From contig NZ_JACHMB010000001.1 in NCBI RefSeq assembly GCF_014204795.1, positions 5,146,001-5,210,000 on the forward strand: 64,000 nucleotides of DNA. Reading direction: 5' to 3'. Every line of letters begins with the position of its first letter. Position 1 is the stretch's first letter. Below, piece by piece: positions 15,180 through 24,137 of this stretch. Below the pieces are notes generated by a model. That model did not search any database, was not told the DNA's origin, and saw nothing but the letters and a program-made list of their open reading frames with translations. Position numbers and translations under genes: made by a program. Source of the DNA: Nonomuraea jabiensis (GTDB taxonomy: Bacteria; Actinomycetota; Actinomycetes; Streptosporangiales; Streptosporangiaceae).

Positions 15180-15542
15180 ATGCACACGAAGATCCAGGAG
15201 CTCGAGAAGGCGACGCTGCGCAGCGACGTGCCGAGCTTCCGTCCCGGTGACACGCTCGAGGTACACGTACGAGTCGTCGAAGGAAACCGCTCCCGTATCC
15301 AGGTCTTCAAGGGCTTCGTGCTGCGCAGGCAGGGCAGCGGCGCCCGCGAGACCTTCACGGTCCGCAAGGTCAGCTACGGCGTCGGCGTCGAGCGCACCTT
15401 CCCCGTGCACAGCCCGGTCATCGAGAAGATCGTGCTCGTGACCCGCGGCGACGTGCGCCGGGCCAAGCTCTACTACATGCGCGACCTGCGCGGCAAGGCC
15501 GCCCGTATCCGCGAGAAGCGCGAGACGACGGCCGCCAAGTAG
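15180..15542 (+). CDS. rplS: 50S ribosomal protein L19
   Basis: 120 residues from ATG 15180, preceded by TTGAGGA. Full-length L19: KIQELEKATLRSDVPSFRPGD at the start, then SRIQVFKGFVLRRQG, FTVRKVSYGVGVER and RRAKLYYMRDLRGKAARI. The frame is open for another 35 codons upstream, but that part is not L19-like. It lies 137 bp after trmD; the leader could carry regulation, but no clear structure was identified. Confidence 0.97.
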   Translation: MHTKIQELEKATLRSDVPSFRPGDTLEVHVRVVEGNRSRIQVFKGFVLRRQGSGARETFTVRKVSYGVGVERTFPVHSPVIEKIVLVTRGDVRRAKLYYMRDLRGKAARIREKRETTAAK

Positions 15543-15557
15543 CCCGGTCTTTTCCGT

Positions 15558-15590
15558 GGCCCGCGCACTCGCGCGGGCCATTCGGCTTTA
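15558..15590 (+). terminator. Intrinsic terminator after rplS
   Basis: A 9-bp perfect GC stem (15558-15566 with 15571-15579), 4-base loop ACTC, followed by ATTCGGCTTT. It begins 15 bp after the rplS stop and ahead of the separately started lepB genes. Confidence 0.7.
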
Positions 15591-15682
15591 CAGGGCCGTT
15601 TCCTTTATGTGGAGCGACTCGTGCATGGGTGTAACGTCGGTCGAGGCTTGTCGAGCCGAAGCATCATCTAGGCTCGTCAGCG

Positions 15683-16543
15683 ATGACTAGCGAGAGCCAG
15701 GAGCACGGCGCGGCGCGCCGCCCTGTCGAGGACGAGGTGGACGTGGTCGCCGAAGAGACTCAGAAGCCAGCAAAAGGCGAGAAAAAGGAGAAGAAGGGGT
15801 CGTTCTGGAAAGAGCTGCCCGTTCTTGTCGTCGTAGCCTTGGTGCTGGCCCTGATCATCAAGACGTTTGTGGTCCAGGCCTTCTACATTCCGTCGGAGTC
15901 GATGGAGAACACCCTGTTGAAAAACGACAGGGTGCTGGTCAACAAGCTCGTCTACCACACGCGCGACATCGAGCGCGGCGACGTGGTGGTCTTCTCGGGA
16001 GTCGACTCCTGGGACGGTGAGTTCGAGATGGAGGAGCCGTCCAACCCGGTCGCGGCCTTCTTCCGCTGGGTCGGCACGGCGTTCGGCATCGTGCCCGGCG
16101 AGAGGGACTACATCAAGCGGGTCATCGGCGTCGGCGGCGACCACGTGAAGTGCTGCGACTCCAAGAACCGCATCACGGTCAACGGCACGCCCATCGACGA
16201 GGAGAGCTACCTCTATCCGGGCAACGTGCCGTCCGACAAGTTCTTCGACATCACGGTGCCGGAGGGGCGGCTGTGGGTGATGGGCGACCACCGGTCGGTC
16301 TCGCTCGACTCCCGATCCCACACCGGTGACCCGGGCGGCGGCTCCATTCCCGTGAGCCAGGTCATCGGCCGGGCCTTCGTGATCGTCTGGCCGTTCAACC
16401 GGGCGTCCTCGATCGACATTCCGGACACATTCTCGCAACCCGCACTTCAGGCGCTCGGTGGCTCCGTACCGCTGGTCGCCGGGTTCGGGCTGGCCGTACC
16501 CTTGGTCCTGGTCCGTCGCCGCTGGAGGGGGAAGAGGCGCTGA
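15683..16543 (+). CDS. lepB: Signal peptidase I
   Basis: 286 residues. Acidic/lysine-rich cytoplasmic N-terminus (1-43), a membrane segment (about 45-62), then the catalytic domain: serine nucleophile S73 in PSESMENTL, general base K145 in DYIKRVIGVGG, and the WVMGDHR box. A second hydrophobic segment near the C-terminus (PLVAGFGLAVPLVLV) precedes a basic tail, so it spans the membrane twice. It removes signal peptides of secreted proteins. The stop overlaps the ATG of the next, paralogous peptidase (TGATG). Confidence 0.95.
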   Translation: MTSESQEHGAARRPVEDEVDVVAEETQKPAKGEKKEKKGSFWKELPVLVVVALVLALIIKTFVVQAFYIPSESMENTLLKNDRVLVNKLVYHTRDIERGDVVVFSGVDSWDGEFEMEEPSNPVAAFFRWVGTAFGIVPGERDYIKRVIGVGGDHVKCCDSKNRITVNGTPIDEESYLYPGNVPSDKFFDITVPEGRLWVMGDHRSVSLDSRSHTGDPGGGSIPVSQVIGRAFVIVWPFNRASSIDIPDTFSQPALQALGGSVPLVAGFGLAVPLVLVRRRWRGKRR

Positions 16544-17139
16544 TGGCCGTCACCAAGAAGGCGGAGGGTGTGGGGAAAGAGAAGAAGAAGGGCGGCTTCC
16601 GCGAGACGGTGCTGCTGCTGGTCCTGGGCGTGGGCATCGCGCTGCTGCTGCAGGCGTTCGTGGTCGGCTCGTTCTACATCCCGTCCATCTCGATGGAGAA
16701 CACCCTGCTGGTCAACGACCGGGTGTTCGTCAACAAGCTGGCGGGCAAGCCCGAACGCGGCGACATCGTGGTCTTCAAGGGCTGGAGCAACGGCGAGGAC
16801 ACCATCAAGCGGGTCATCGGCGTCGGCGGCGACAAGGTGGTGTGCTGCGACGCCAAGAAGCGCATCACGGTCAACGGCACGCCGCTGGAGGAGACCTCCT
16901 ACCTCTACCCCGGTGATTACGCTTCCAGCGATGAGTTCAACGTCACCGTGCCGTCCGGAAAGCTCTGGCTGATGGGCGACCACCGCAGCGCCTCGGCCGA
17001 CTCGCGGGCCCACATGGACGAGGCCGGAGGCGGGTTCATCTCGGAGAACGACGTGATCGGCAAGGCCGTGGTGCGCTACTGGCCGCTGTCCCGGGGGTAT
17101 CTCTTCTCCCGTCCTGACACTTTCGACAAGGTCAAATAG
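16543..17139 (+). CDS. lepB: Signal peptidase I, second paralogue
   Basis: 198 residues, ATG 16543 overlapping the previous lepB stop. Short basic N-terminus, one membrane segment (about 23-41), catalytic S50 (PSISMENTL) and K89 (DTIKRVIG), and the LWLMGDHRSASADSR box. Unlike its neighbour it lacks the ~35-residue insert before the lysine box and the C-terminal membrane anchor. Tandem lepB genes at this position are usual in actinomycetes and probably divide the secretome. Confidence 0.95.
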   Translation: MAVTKKAEGVGKEKKKGGFRETVLLLVLGVGIALLLQAFVVGSFYIPSISMENTLLVNDRVFVNKLAGKPERGDIVVFKGWSNGEDTIKRVIGVGGDKVVCCDAKKRITVNGTPLEETSYLYPGDYASSDEFNVTVPSGKLWLMGDHRSASADSRAHMDEAGGGFISENDVIGKAVVRYWPLSRGYLFSRPDTFDKVK

Positions 17140-17191
17140 CGGTCGCTTTCGGTCGCGGTTCGCGGCGTTTGGGGCGTACGCTGCCTGTGTC

Positions 17192-17860
17192 ATGACAGTT
17201 GCGTTCCGCCCTCGGCCAAGCGTCGTCCGGCGCGATTCCGGACTCTACGCCTACGAGCGGGCGCTCGCCCGCCGCGGCCTCACCCCCATCGCGGGCGTCG
17301 ACGAGGCCGGCCGCGGCGCCTGCGCGGGGCCCCTCGTCGTCGCGGCCGTGATCCTGCGCAGGCAGATCGACGGCCTCGGCGACTCGAAGCTGCTGTCCCC
17401 GGCGGTGCGCGAACGTCTGTACGACCAGATCGTCCGCGTCGCCCACATCGGCATGGTGATCATCCCGCCGGGGGAGATCGACGCTAAAGGTCTTCACAAG
17501 TGCAACGTTTCAGGAATGCGGCGGGCTGTCGCACAGTTGCCTTGTGACCCGGAGTACATCCTGACGGACGGCTTCCCGGTGCCGGGCCTCCCGGCGCCGT
17601 CGCTGGCCGTGTGGAAGGGGGATCAGGTGGCCGCATGCGTGGCGGCGGCGTCGATCGTGGCCAAGGTGACGCGAGACCGTCTCATGGTCACGCTCGACGA
17701 GCGCTACCCGCAGTACGGTTTCGCCGAGCACAAGGGGTATGTCACACCAGGACACCGGCTGGCGCTGGAAACGCACGGGCCGTGTCCTGATCACCGATAC
17801 TCCTTCGTCACGGTGGCGAGGGGGATGGGTGAAAATGAAATGGGGGCCGGGGTTGCCTGA
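17192..17860 (+). CDS. rnhB: Ribonuclease HII
   Basis: 222 residues, ATG 17192. RNase HII fold with the metal-binding pair D37-E38 in GVDEAGRGACAGP, an Asp in YILTDGFPV, and the substrate-loop motif ASIVAKVTRD. It nicks RNA-DNA junctions to remove misincorporated ribonucleotides. It stands 52 bp after lepB and 39 bp before the DUF2469 gene. Confidence 0.95.
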   Translation: MTVAFRPRPSVVRRDSGLYAYERALARRGLTPIAGVDEAGRGACAGPLVVAAVILRRQIDGLGDSKLLSPAVRERLYDQIVRVAHIGMVIIPPGEIDAKGLHKCNVSGMRRAVAQLPCDPEYILTDGFPVPGLPAPSLAVWKGDQVAACVAAASIVAKVTRDRLMVTLDERYPQYGFAEHKGYVTPGHRLALETHGPCPDHRYSFVTVARGMGENEMGAGVA

Positions 17861-17899
17861 CCAGGCGAACCGGGGGACCGGTACGACAGGAGGACCGCG

Positions 17900-18223
17900 A
17901 TGAGCGCAGAAGATCTCGAAAAGTACGAAACCGAGATGGAGCTGCAGCTTTACCGCGAATACCGGGATGTCGTCGGTTTGTTCACGTACGTGGTCGAGAC
18001 TGAGCGTCGGTTCTATCTGACCAACTCGGTCGACCTCGACGTCCGTACCGCGGAGAACGGCGACGTCTTCTTCGATGTGAAGATGCAGGACGCCTGGGTG
18101 TGGGACATGTACCGGCCGGCGCGGTTCGTGAAGAACGTACGGGTGGTCACGTTCAAAGATGTGAACGTGGAAGAACTGGCCAAGGCGGACCTCGAGATGC
18201 CCAAGGAGGGGTTCTCGGGGTAA
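17900..18223 (+). CDS. DUF2469 conserved actinobacterial protein
   Basis: 107 residues, ATG 17900 with GGAGGA upstream. Acidic N-terminus (MSAEDLEKYETEMELQLYRE) and conserved aromatic/charged blocks (WVWDMYRPARFVKNVRVVTFKDVNVEEL). The function is unknown. The gene almost always follows rnhB and precedes yraN in actinobacteria, as here. Soluble, no signal peptide. Confidence 0.93.
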   Translation: MSAEDLEKYETEMELQLYREYRDVVGLFTYVVETERRFYLTNSVDLDVRTAENGDVFFDVKMQDAWVWDMYRPARFVKNVRVVTFKDVNVEELAKADLEMPKEGFSG

Positions 18224-19359
18224 CGGGGCTGGGGCTCCGTACGCTCCCTCAGCTTTGACCAGCCGCCGGCAGCACACCTCCGGCAGGCTCAGCCGGCACG
18301 CGCCCCCCAACACCACTACAGACACCCTCTGGCAGGCGCCACACGCGCTTCCCACCGGCGAAACCGCCACCATGCACCGCCACGGCGACTCGCCCCCGTA
18401 CACCGCCCGACAGCCCCCACCGGCAGCGGCCGCGCAGGAGGCGGACGGCGGGGCCCGGACGTCGGCGTGTACGAAGTGGCGCCCCAGCACCGCATCCGGT
18501 CGGCCGTCACCGTGGACCGCATCCGGCCAGGACCGCACCGGGCCGCCATCGTGGGCCGCGCCGGGTGGCCGTGGACCACTCCCGGTCAGCCGTCACCGTG
18601 GACCGCATCCGGCCAGGACCGCACCGGGCCGCCATCGTGGGCCGCGCCGGGTGGCCGTGGACCACTCCCGGTCAGCCGTCACCGTGGACCACATCCGGCC
18701 AGGACCGCACCGGGCCGCCATCGTGGGCCGCGCCGGATGGCCGTGGACCACTCCCGGTCAGCCGTCACCGTGGATCGCGTCCGGTCGGCCGTCACCGTGG
18801 ATCGCGTCCGGTCGGCCGTCACCATGGACCGCATCCGGCCAGCCGCCACCATGCGCTGTGCAGGGCGGCCAGGATCGCTTACCCACTCTCCTGAGCTCCC
18901 ACCGCGCCTAACCGGTGCTGTGGCGCCCGGATGGCTCAGCGTGGCACACAGCCGCGGCAACCCCTCATGCCCGCAGGCCTGCCCACACCGCCCCATGGCA
19001 CCGCGCCGAGCCGCGGCATCGTGCCCACAGCCGCGCAACCCACGCCCAGATGCGACCAACCGGCCGGAACGCCACACACCATAGTCCTCGGCACTACAAA
19101 CCCTCACCCGCGAACCCGGGACCCACGGCCCCAGTCCGCCAGTCCCCAGGCCACTGGCTCCCGCCTGACCAGAGCTCCGTCCCAGACCGCCGGCCCCTGC
19201 TGACCCGAGCCCTGTCCCAGACCTGCGCTCGCGCTATCCACAACCGACCCCTGACCCGCCCCCACCATCCCCAGAACCCCGTTCGGCCCCACCCCCACCA
19301 CCCCTCATCCACGAAAGTCGGTGCCCGGACCAGCACCGGACCGACGACGGAGGTGGCAT
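18224..19359. other. Gene-free region with minisatellite, between DUF2469 and yraN
   Basis: 1,136 bp. The + strand is C-rich throughout. Open frames exist on several strands but change frame with the repeat period and show no domain. The central part is the 86-bp/27-bp tandem array (separate entry). 18850-19340 is Pro/His/Arg-coding low-complexity DNA with no recognisable product. The yraN ribosome-binding site GGAGGTGG is at 19350-19357. Confidence 0.6.
18506..18844 (+). repeat. Tandem repeat: three 86-bp units followed by three 27-bp units
   Basis: Units begin at 18506, 18592 and 18678 (86 bp each, almost identical), then at 18764, 18791 and 18818 (27 bp each). The 27-bp unit resembles the first part of the 86-bp unit (GTCACCGTGGA followed by CGCGTCCGG or CGCATCCGG), so it looks like a derived, shortened repeat. 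86 is not a multiple of three, which argues against a coding origin. Confidence 0.9.
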
Positions 19360-19719
19360 ATGGCCGCAAAACACGACCAAGACCTCGGCAAACAAGGCGA
19401 ACAGGTAGCCGTGACCTACCTCGAAGCCGAGGGCATGAAGATAATCGCCCGCAACTGGCGCTGCCGCCACGGCGAGATCGACATCATCGCCGAAGAGGGT
19501 CCCACCCTGGTCGTCGTCGAGGTCAAAACCCGATCGGGCAGATCCCACGGCACAGCCCTGGAGTCCGTAAGCCCGGCCAAGCTGGCCAGGCTCAGGATGC
19601 TCGCGGCCAAGTGGCTGGCCGCACAGCCGCGCACGTTCCGCACCGTACGGGTGGACGTGATCGCCCTTGAGCGTTTCGCCGGTGACTTCGCCCTGAGCCA
19701 CGTACGGGGGGCGATCTAG
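19360..19719 (+). CDS. YraN family endonuclease-like protein (UPF0102)
   Basis: 119 residues from ATG 19360, spaced correctly after GGAGGTGG. PD-(D/E)XK-type core: HGEIDIIA (E39, D41) and VVVEVKTR (E54, K56), preceded by GKQGEQVAVTYLE. The exact role is unknown, but it resembles Holliday-junction or restriction-type nucleases and is generally linked to comM and dprA. Its stop is immediately followed by the comM ATG. Confidence 0.93.
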   Translation: MAAKHDQDLGKQGEQVAVTYLEAEGMKIIARNWRCRHGEIDIIAEEGPTLVVVEVKTRSGRSHGTALESVSPAKLARLRMLAAKWLAAQPRTFRTVRVDVIALERFAGDFALSHVRGAI

Positions 19720-21255
19720 ATGGCCGTGGCCCGCACGCGCAGCGTGGCCGTGATCGGAGTCACGGGCCGCACCGTCGAGGTCGAGGCCGACGTGGGCAAC
19801 GGCCTGGCCGGCATCCACCTCATCGGCCTCCCCGACACGGCGCTCAGCGAGGCCCGAGACCGGGTCAGGTCCGCGATGGTCAACAGCACCTATCCCTGGC
19901 CCGACGCCCGCATCATCGTCAGCCTCTTCCCGGCCAGCCTCCCCAAGCGCGGCTCCCAGTTCGACCTTGCCATAGCCATGGCCATCCTGAGCGCCGCAGG
20001 CGTGATCCCGGCCGAGCGCATCGCGGAGCCGTTCTTCCTGGGCGAGCTCGGCCTCGACGGCCGCATCAGACCTGTACGCGGCGTGCTGCCCTCCATCATC
20101 GGCGCGGCCAAACACGGTGACGTCACAGTCGTCGTCCCCGCCGCGAACTCAGCCGAGGCCGCCCTGGTCCCCAACGTCAAAGTGATCCCGGTTTCGCACC
20201 TCCGCCAGCTCGTGGAGTGGCTGCGCAGGGGAGACGACGAGCCCGAGCCTCGGGTCGAGGAGTGCGCCGAGTTGCCCAAGTCCACCGACGGCCCGGCGGT
20301 AGATCTTGCGGACGTCGTGGGCCAGCCGGTCGCCCGACGGGCTCTGGAGGTGTGCGCGGCAGGCGGCCACAACCTCTGGATGCTCGGCCCGCCGGGCACC
20401 GGCAAGACCATGCTGGCCGAACGCCTCCCCACCCTCCTGCCGGACCTGGAGCTCGACCACGCCCTGGAGGTCACGGCCATCCACTCCGTCGCGGGCGCCC
20501 TGCCGCCGAACGCTCCCATGATGAGCAGACCCCCGTTCGTCAGCCCACACCACACGGCGACGTCCGCTGCGATCATCGGCGGAGGCAGCGCGATCGTACG
20601 CCCCGGAGCCGTCTCCCTCGCCCACAGAGGCGTCCTCTTCCTGGACGAGGCCCCCGAGTTCCCCCGCCACGTGCTCGACGCCCTCCGGCAGCCTCTGGAA
20701 TCCGGCCGCGTGACGGTGTCGAGGTCCGCGGGCTCGGTCACGTTCCCAGCCAGGTTCATGCTCGTCCTGGCCGCCAACCCCTGCCCCTGCGCCCAGGCCG
20801 AGGACCAGAGCGAGACCTGCAAGTGCACCCCCACGATCAAGCGCCGTTACCTGGGCAGGCTCTCCGGCCCGCTCCTCGACCGCATAGACATGAAGGTCAC
20901 CGTGGTCCGCTCATCCAGACGCGAACTCCTGGCCGACCGCCAGTTCGTAGAAACGAGCAAGACAGTGGCCGAACGCGTCCTCCTAGCCCGCGAACGCGCC
21001 GCAAAACGCCTGACCGGCACGCCCTGGCGCACGAACGCCGAAATCCCCTCATCCCTGCTCCACTCCGACTACCGCCCATCCAACGAGGCCATGAAACCCA
21101 TGACGTCCTGCCTCGACTCCGGCACCCTCACCGCCCGTGGCCTGGACCGCGTCGTACGCGTCGCATGGACCCTCGCCGACCTCGCCGACAAGGACACCCC
21201 GGAGGAAGACGAAACAAACGCCGCCCTCAGCTTCTGGCTAGGAGTGAAGTCCTAA
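19720..21255 (+). CDS. ComM/YifB family Mg-chelatase-like AAA+ ATPase
   Basis: 511 residues. N-terminal Lon-protease-like S5 fold (1-170; GLPDTALSEARDRVRSA), an AAA+ domain with Walker A GPPGTGKTM (about 224-232) and Walker B LFLDEAPEF, an inserted Cys-rich segment (NPCPCAQAEDQSETCKC) and a C-terminal Mg-chelatase lid. In Gram-negatives ComM is a branch-migration helicase used in natural transformation. Here it sits between yraN and dprA in the usual DNA-uptake/recombination cluster. The last third has visibly less GC-biased codon usage than the start. Confidence 0.93.
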   Translation: MAVARTRSVAVIGVTGRTVEVEADVGNGLAGIHLIGLPDTALSEARDRVRSAMVNSTYPWPDARIIVSLFPASLPKRGSQFDLAIAMAILSAAGVIPAERIAEPFFLGELGLDGRIRPVRGVLPSIIGAAKHGDVTVVVPAANSAEAALVPNVKVIPVSHLRQLVEWLRRGDDEPEPRVEECAELPKSTDGPAVDLADVVGQPVARRALEVCAAGGHNLWMLGPPGTGKTMLAERLPTLLPDLELDHALEVTAIHSVAGALPPNAPMMSRPPFVSPHHTATSAAIIGGGSAIVRPGAVSLAHRGVLFLDEAPEFPRHVLDALRQPLESGRVTVSRSAGSVTFPARFMLVLAANPCPCAQAEDQSETCKCTPTIKRRYLGRLSGPLLDRIDMKVTVVRSSRRELLADRQFVETSKTVAERVLLARERAAKRLTGTPWRTNAEIPSSLLHSDYRPSNEAMKPMTSCLDSGTLTARGLDRVVRVAWTLADLADKDTPEEDETNAALSFWLGVKS

Positions 21256-21721
21256 CACCCACTCCGATGCACCCCACGCGTCACCCCGCCTCACGGGTCA
21301 CCGCGCCTCACGCAGCACTGGGACTCACGCAGGTCCAGGACTCATGCAGCACCGGAACCCACCCAGCACCGCGATTTAGGAAGGCCCGGGATCTATGTAG
21401 CCCGGGATCTGTGTAGGTCCGGGGATCTATGCAGGACTGGGAGCTATGTAGCCCAGGATCTATGTACCCCCGGACCTATGCAGGACCGGGTCCTACGCAG
21501 GTCTGTGAACTGCGCAGCCCCGGGACCCATGCAGCACCCGAGCAGCACCGCGACCCACCCAGGACTGGGACCTGCTCAGGTACGCCGCGACCGCTCAGGC
21601 ATGCCCCGACCTGCTCAGGCACCGCGACGTGCTCCCGCACCTTGACCTGCTCCTGCACTACGGCCGGTCCTCATCCGTTCAGCTCTCACCACCGTCCGCC
21701 CCCATCCCTTCAGGAGCCCTC
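21256..21721. other. Gene-free region with degenerate repeats before dprA
   Basis: 466 bp with no credible gene. It holds a degenerate ~17-bp repeat (21388-21534), then related 'gcaccgcgacc' and 'gacctgctcagg' words up to about 21650. The dprA ribosome-binding site CAGGAG lies just before 21722. Confidence 0.55.
21388..21534 (+). repeat. Degenerate ~17-bp tandem repeat, about nine copies
   Basis: Successive variants of GGGATCTATGTAGCCC (for example ggggatctatgcaggact, gggagctatgtagccc, ggacctatgcaggaccg) run head to tail with a period of 16-18 bp. Copies are diverged, unlike the perfect 17-bp array at 24138. Confidence 0.65.
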
Positions 21722-23836
21722 ATGTCCAGCTCAATCACGGAAGCTGACACACCCCTTACACCGCCACCAGCCGCTGACCCAGGCCTACCGCGGGCAGACG
21801 TTCGACCAAGCCCCCATCCGGACTACGGCATGTCCCACACGCCGGCCAAAACGGCCACGACCAGCACCCTTCCAGCGGCCGCCGCGACCGCTCCGGCCCC
21901 CAACACGGGCACCTCCACTGCCACTATCACCGGCACAAGCCCCGATACGGTCGGCGACGTGCGCACCACCGCTGTCGCCTGCACGAGCATCCCCACCTCT
22001 GCCGAAACGGGTGCCGCTCCCGCCATCAGCCCAGGCAACGGCACCGCCACACCCGCCTGCACAAGCCACGCCAGCGCTGGCACCACCACAGACACCGCCA
22101 CCAGCATGAGCCAGAGCGTCGCCGTCGGCGCCAGCATCACCCCCATCGATCAACTGCGGGAAACGCCCGAGCCAACCGACACCACCCCAATGACCAGCAC
22201 TACGCAGCGTGAGCCCGCACCCAAGCCCGAAAGTGAAACCACGCATCAGCCCAGGCCTCAGACTGGGGCCACCACCCAGACCACGTTCACAACCTCGCCC
22301 CGACCTTCGACCACGCCGTCACCCACGACCACTTCCTTGGCCACGGCTGCCACCTCGCCCACAATGGCCACCTCGCTCACAATGGCCACCTCGCTCACAA
22401 TGGCCACCTCGCCCACGACGGCCACCGCCTCCACGACCGCCTCCCCCATGGTCGCCACCTCGGCCACGGCCAGTGCCCCTGCCACTACATCAACCTCGAT
22501 CACGCCCTCGATCACGCCCTCGACCTCGGCCTCGACCTCGGCTCAGAGCGAAACTGAGGCCAGAGCCGCGCTCATGAGAGCGGCCGACGTGGGCGACCCC
22601 ATCATGGGCCGTCTGGTGATGCAGTACGGGGCCATACGTGCAGTGGAGGCGATCCGCGCCCGCACCCTGCCGCCAGAGTTCGTAGCCCAGGAGATCAAGC
22701 GAGCTCAGGAAGCCCACCAGAATCGTCCCCCCGACCTCACCGCCCGTGTCAACGCCTGGCACGCCCGCCTGGCAGCGGCCAACCCAGCGGCAGACCTCGA
22801 AAACGGACAAGGATCCGGAGCCCGATTGGTCATCCCGGGCAGCCCGGAATGGCCCACCCAACTGGACCAGCTAGGCGCTGGCCGCCCTCTCGGTCTGTGG
22901 CTCCATGGCACAGCCGACTTGCGCTTTTCCTGCCTCAAATCAGTGGCGGTCGTAGGGGCACGAGCCGCCACGTCGTACGGCACCCACATCGCTGCCGAGT
23001 TCGGCGTCGGTCTCGGTGAGTCGGGCTGGACCGTCGTGTCAGGCGGCGCCCATGGTGTGGACGGCGCGGCTCACCGAGGCGCCTTGGCCGCCGACGCACC
23101 AACGGTGGTAGTCCTGGCCTGCGGTGTGGACATCTGCTACCCGGCGAGCCACGAAGTCCTGTTTGCCGCTGTTAGAGATCGGGGCGTCGTGGTCAGCGAA
23201 TGCCCTCCCGGCGTCCACCCCACCCGAGCCCGCTTCCTCATCAGAAACCGCCTGATAGCCGCCCTGTCGAGGGGGACGGTAGTGGTAGAGGCAGCCCTAC
23301 GCAGCGGCGCCCTCAACACAGCCGCCCACGCCCTGTCCCTCAACAGACACCTGGCGGCAGTCCCCGGCCCAGTTACCTCAGGCATGTCGGCCGGCTGCCA
23401 CAAACTCCTCCGCGACCGCAAAGCCGTATGCGTAACCTCACCGGAGGAGATGATCGACCTGGTCGGCGTAATAGGCGACGACCTGGCCTCTCAATCCCGA
23501 GCTCCTGCAGTCCCCAGGGACAAACTCAACGAACCCACCCGAAAGGTCCTCGACGCGATCCCCACCCGAGGCGGCGCAGGTCCTGCGTCCATAGCGGTCG
23601 CCGCGGGACTAAGCCTGGACGCCACCTTGAGCGCCTTGGGCGGCCTAGCGGCCGCAGGCTACATAGAACGAACCACAAACGGCTGGCGTCTCCGCAAACA
23701 ACTTGCCTCCTACCCCAAAGCCCCCGACTCCGCCGCCCTAGAACCCCCACCCTCCCCCGAGTCCGACGCATCCGACGACCCCCCGTTCCCAGACGACGAC
23801 TTCCCCCACGGGCCCGAACAGCACGGTTGGCACTGA
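21722..23836 (+). CDS. dprA: DNA-processing protein DprA with long Thr/Ser/Pro-rich N-terminal region
   Basis: 704 residues from ATG 21722 (CAGGAG upstream); an in-frame upstream start at 21629 lacks a ribosome-binding site. Residues from about 275 are DprA-like: helical domain (ALMRAADVGDPIMGRL), Rossmann core (VVGARAATSYG near 408; SGGAHGVDGAAHRGAL near 440; LIRNRLIAALS) and a C-terminal winged-helix region. DprA loads RecA onto incoming single-stranded DNA. The first ~275 residues are low-complexity, dominated by Thr, Ser, Ala and Pro, with three TMATSL repeats. DprA is normally 300-400 residues, so this extension is exceptional. A later start at an internal codon near the DprA core cannot be excluded. 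An acidic tail (DDPPFPDDDF) ends the protein. Confidence 0.85.
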   Translation: MSSSITEADTPLTPPPAADPGLPRADVRPSPHPDYGMSHTPAKTATTSTLPAAAATAPAPNTGTSTATITGTSPDTVGDVRTTAVACTSIPTSAETGAAPAISPGNGTATPACTSHASAGTTTDTATSMSQSVAVGASITPIDQLRETPEPTDTTPMTSTTQREPAPKPESETTHQPRPQTGATTQTTFTTSPRPSTTPSPTTTSLATAATSPTMATSLTMATSLTMATSPTTATASTTASPMVATSATASAPATTSTSITPSITPSTSASTSAQSETEARAALMRAADVGDPIMGRLVMQYGAIRAVEAIRARTLPPEFVAQEIKRAQEAHQNRPPDLTARVNAWHARLAAANPAADLENGQGSGARLVIPGSPEWPTQLDQLGAGRPLGLWLHGTADLRFSCLKSVAVVGARAATSYGTHIAAEFGVGLGESGWTVVSGGAHGVDGAAHRGALAADAPTVVVLACGVDICYPASHEVLFAAVRDRGVVVSECPPGVHPTRARFLIRNRLIAALSRGTVVVEAALRSGALNTAAHALSLNRHLAAVPGPVTSGMSAGCHKLLRDRKAVCVTSPEEMIDLVGVIGDDLASQSRAPAVPRDKLNEPTRKVLDAIPTRGGAGPASIAVAAGLSLDATLSALGGLAAAGYIERTTNGWRLRKQLASYPKAPDSAALEPPPSPESDASDDPPFPDDDFPHGPEQHGWH
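22361..22414 (+). repeat. Three 18-bp in-frame repeats inside dprA
   Basis: ACAATGGCCACCTCGCTC-type units start at 22361, 22379 and 22397, encoding TMATSL/TMATSP. The period is a multiple of three, consistent with expansion inside an expressed low-complexity region. Confidence 0.85.
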
Positions 23837-24137
23837 GGCACAAACAATCCACTTCTGAAGGCGACCGGACCGAACGACCCGATGTGATGGCTGCTACGCC
23901 CGAAAATCCCTGCCCGCTCAATGCACGGCCCTCAGGCTGGGAACAGCCCGCCAGGCCGCACAGCCACGTACAGACAGCCAGTCGTTAGATACGGGGATGA
24001 CGTCCGACGCGACAAAGCCTTGGGAACCGGGCAACGGTTATCACGTGGGTAGCGGTCCGTCATGGTCGGCGGTCGGTGGGCGGCATGCGGGGATTGGCGG
24101 ACGGTGGTTGGCGGTCGACGGTCGGTGGGCACGGTGG

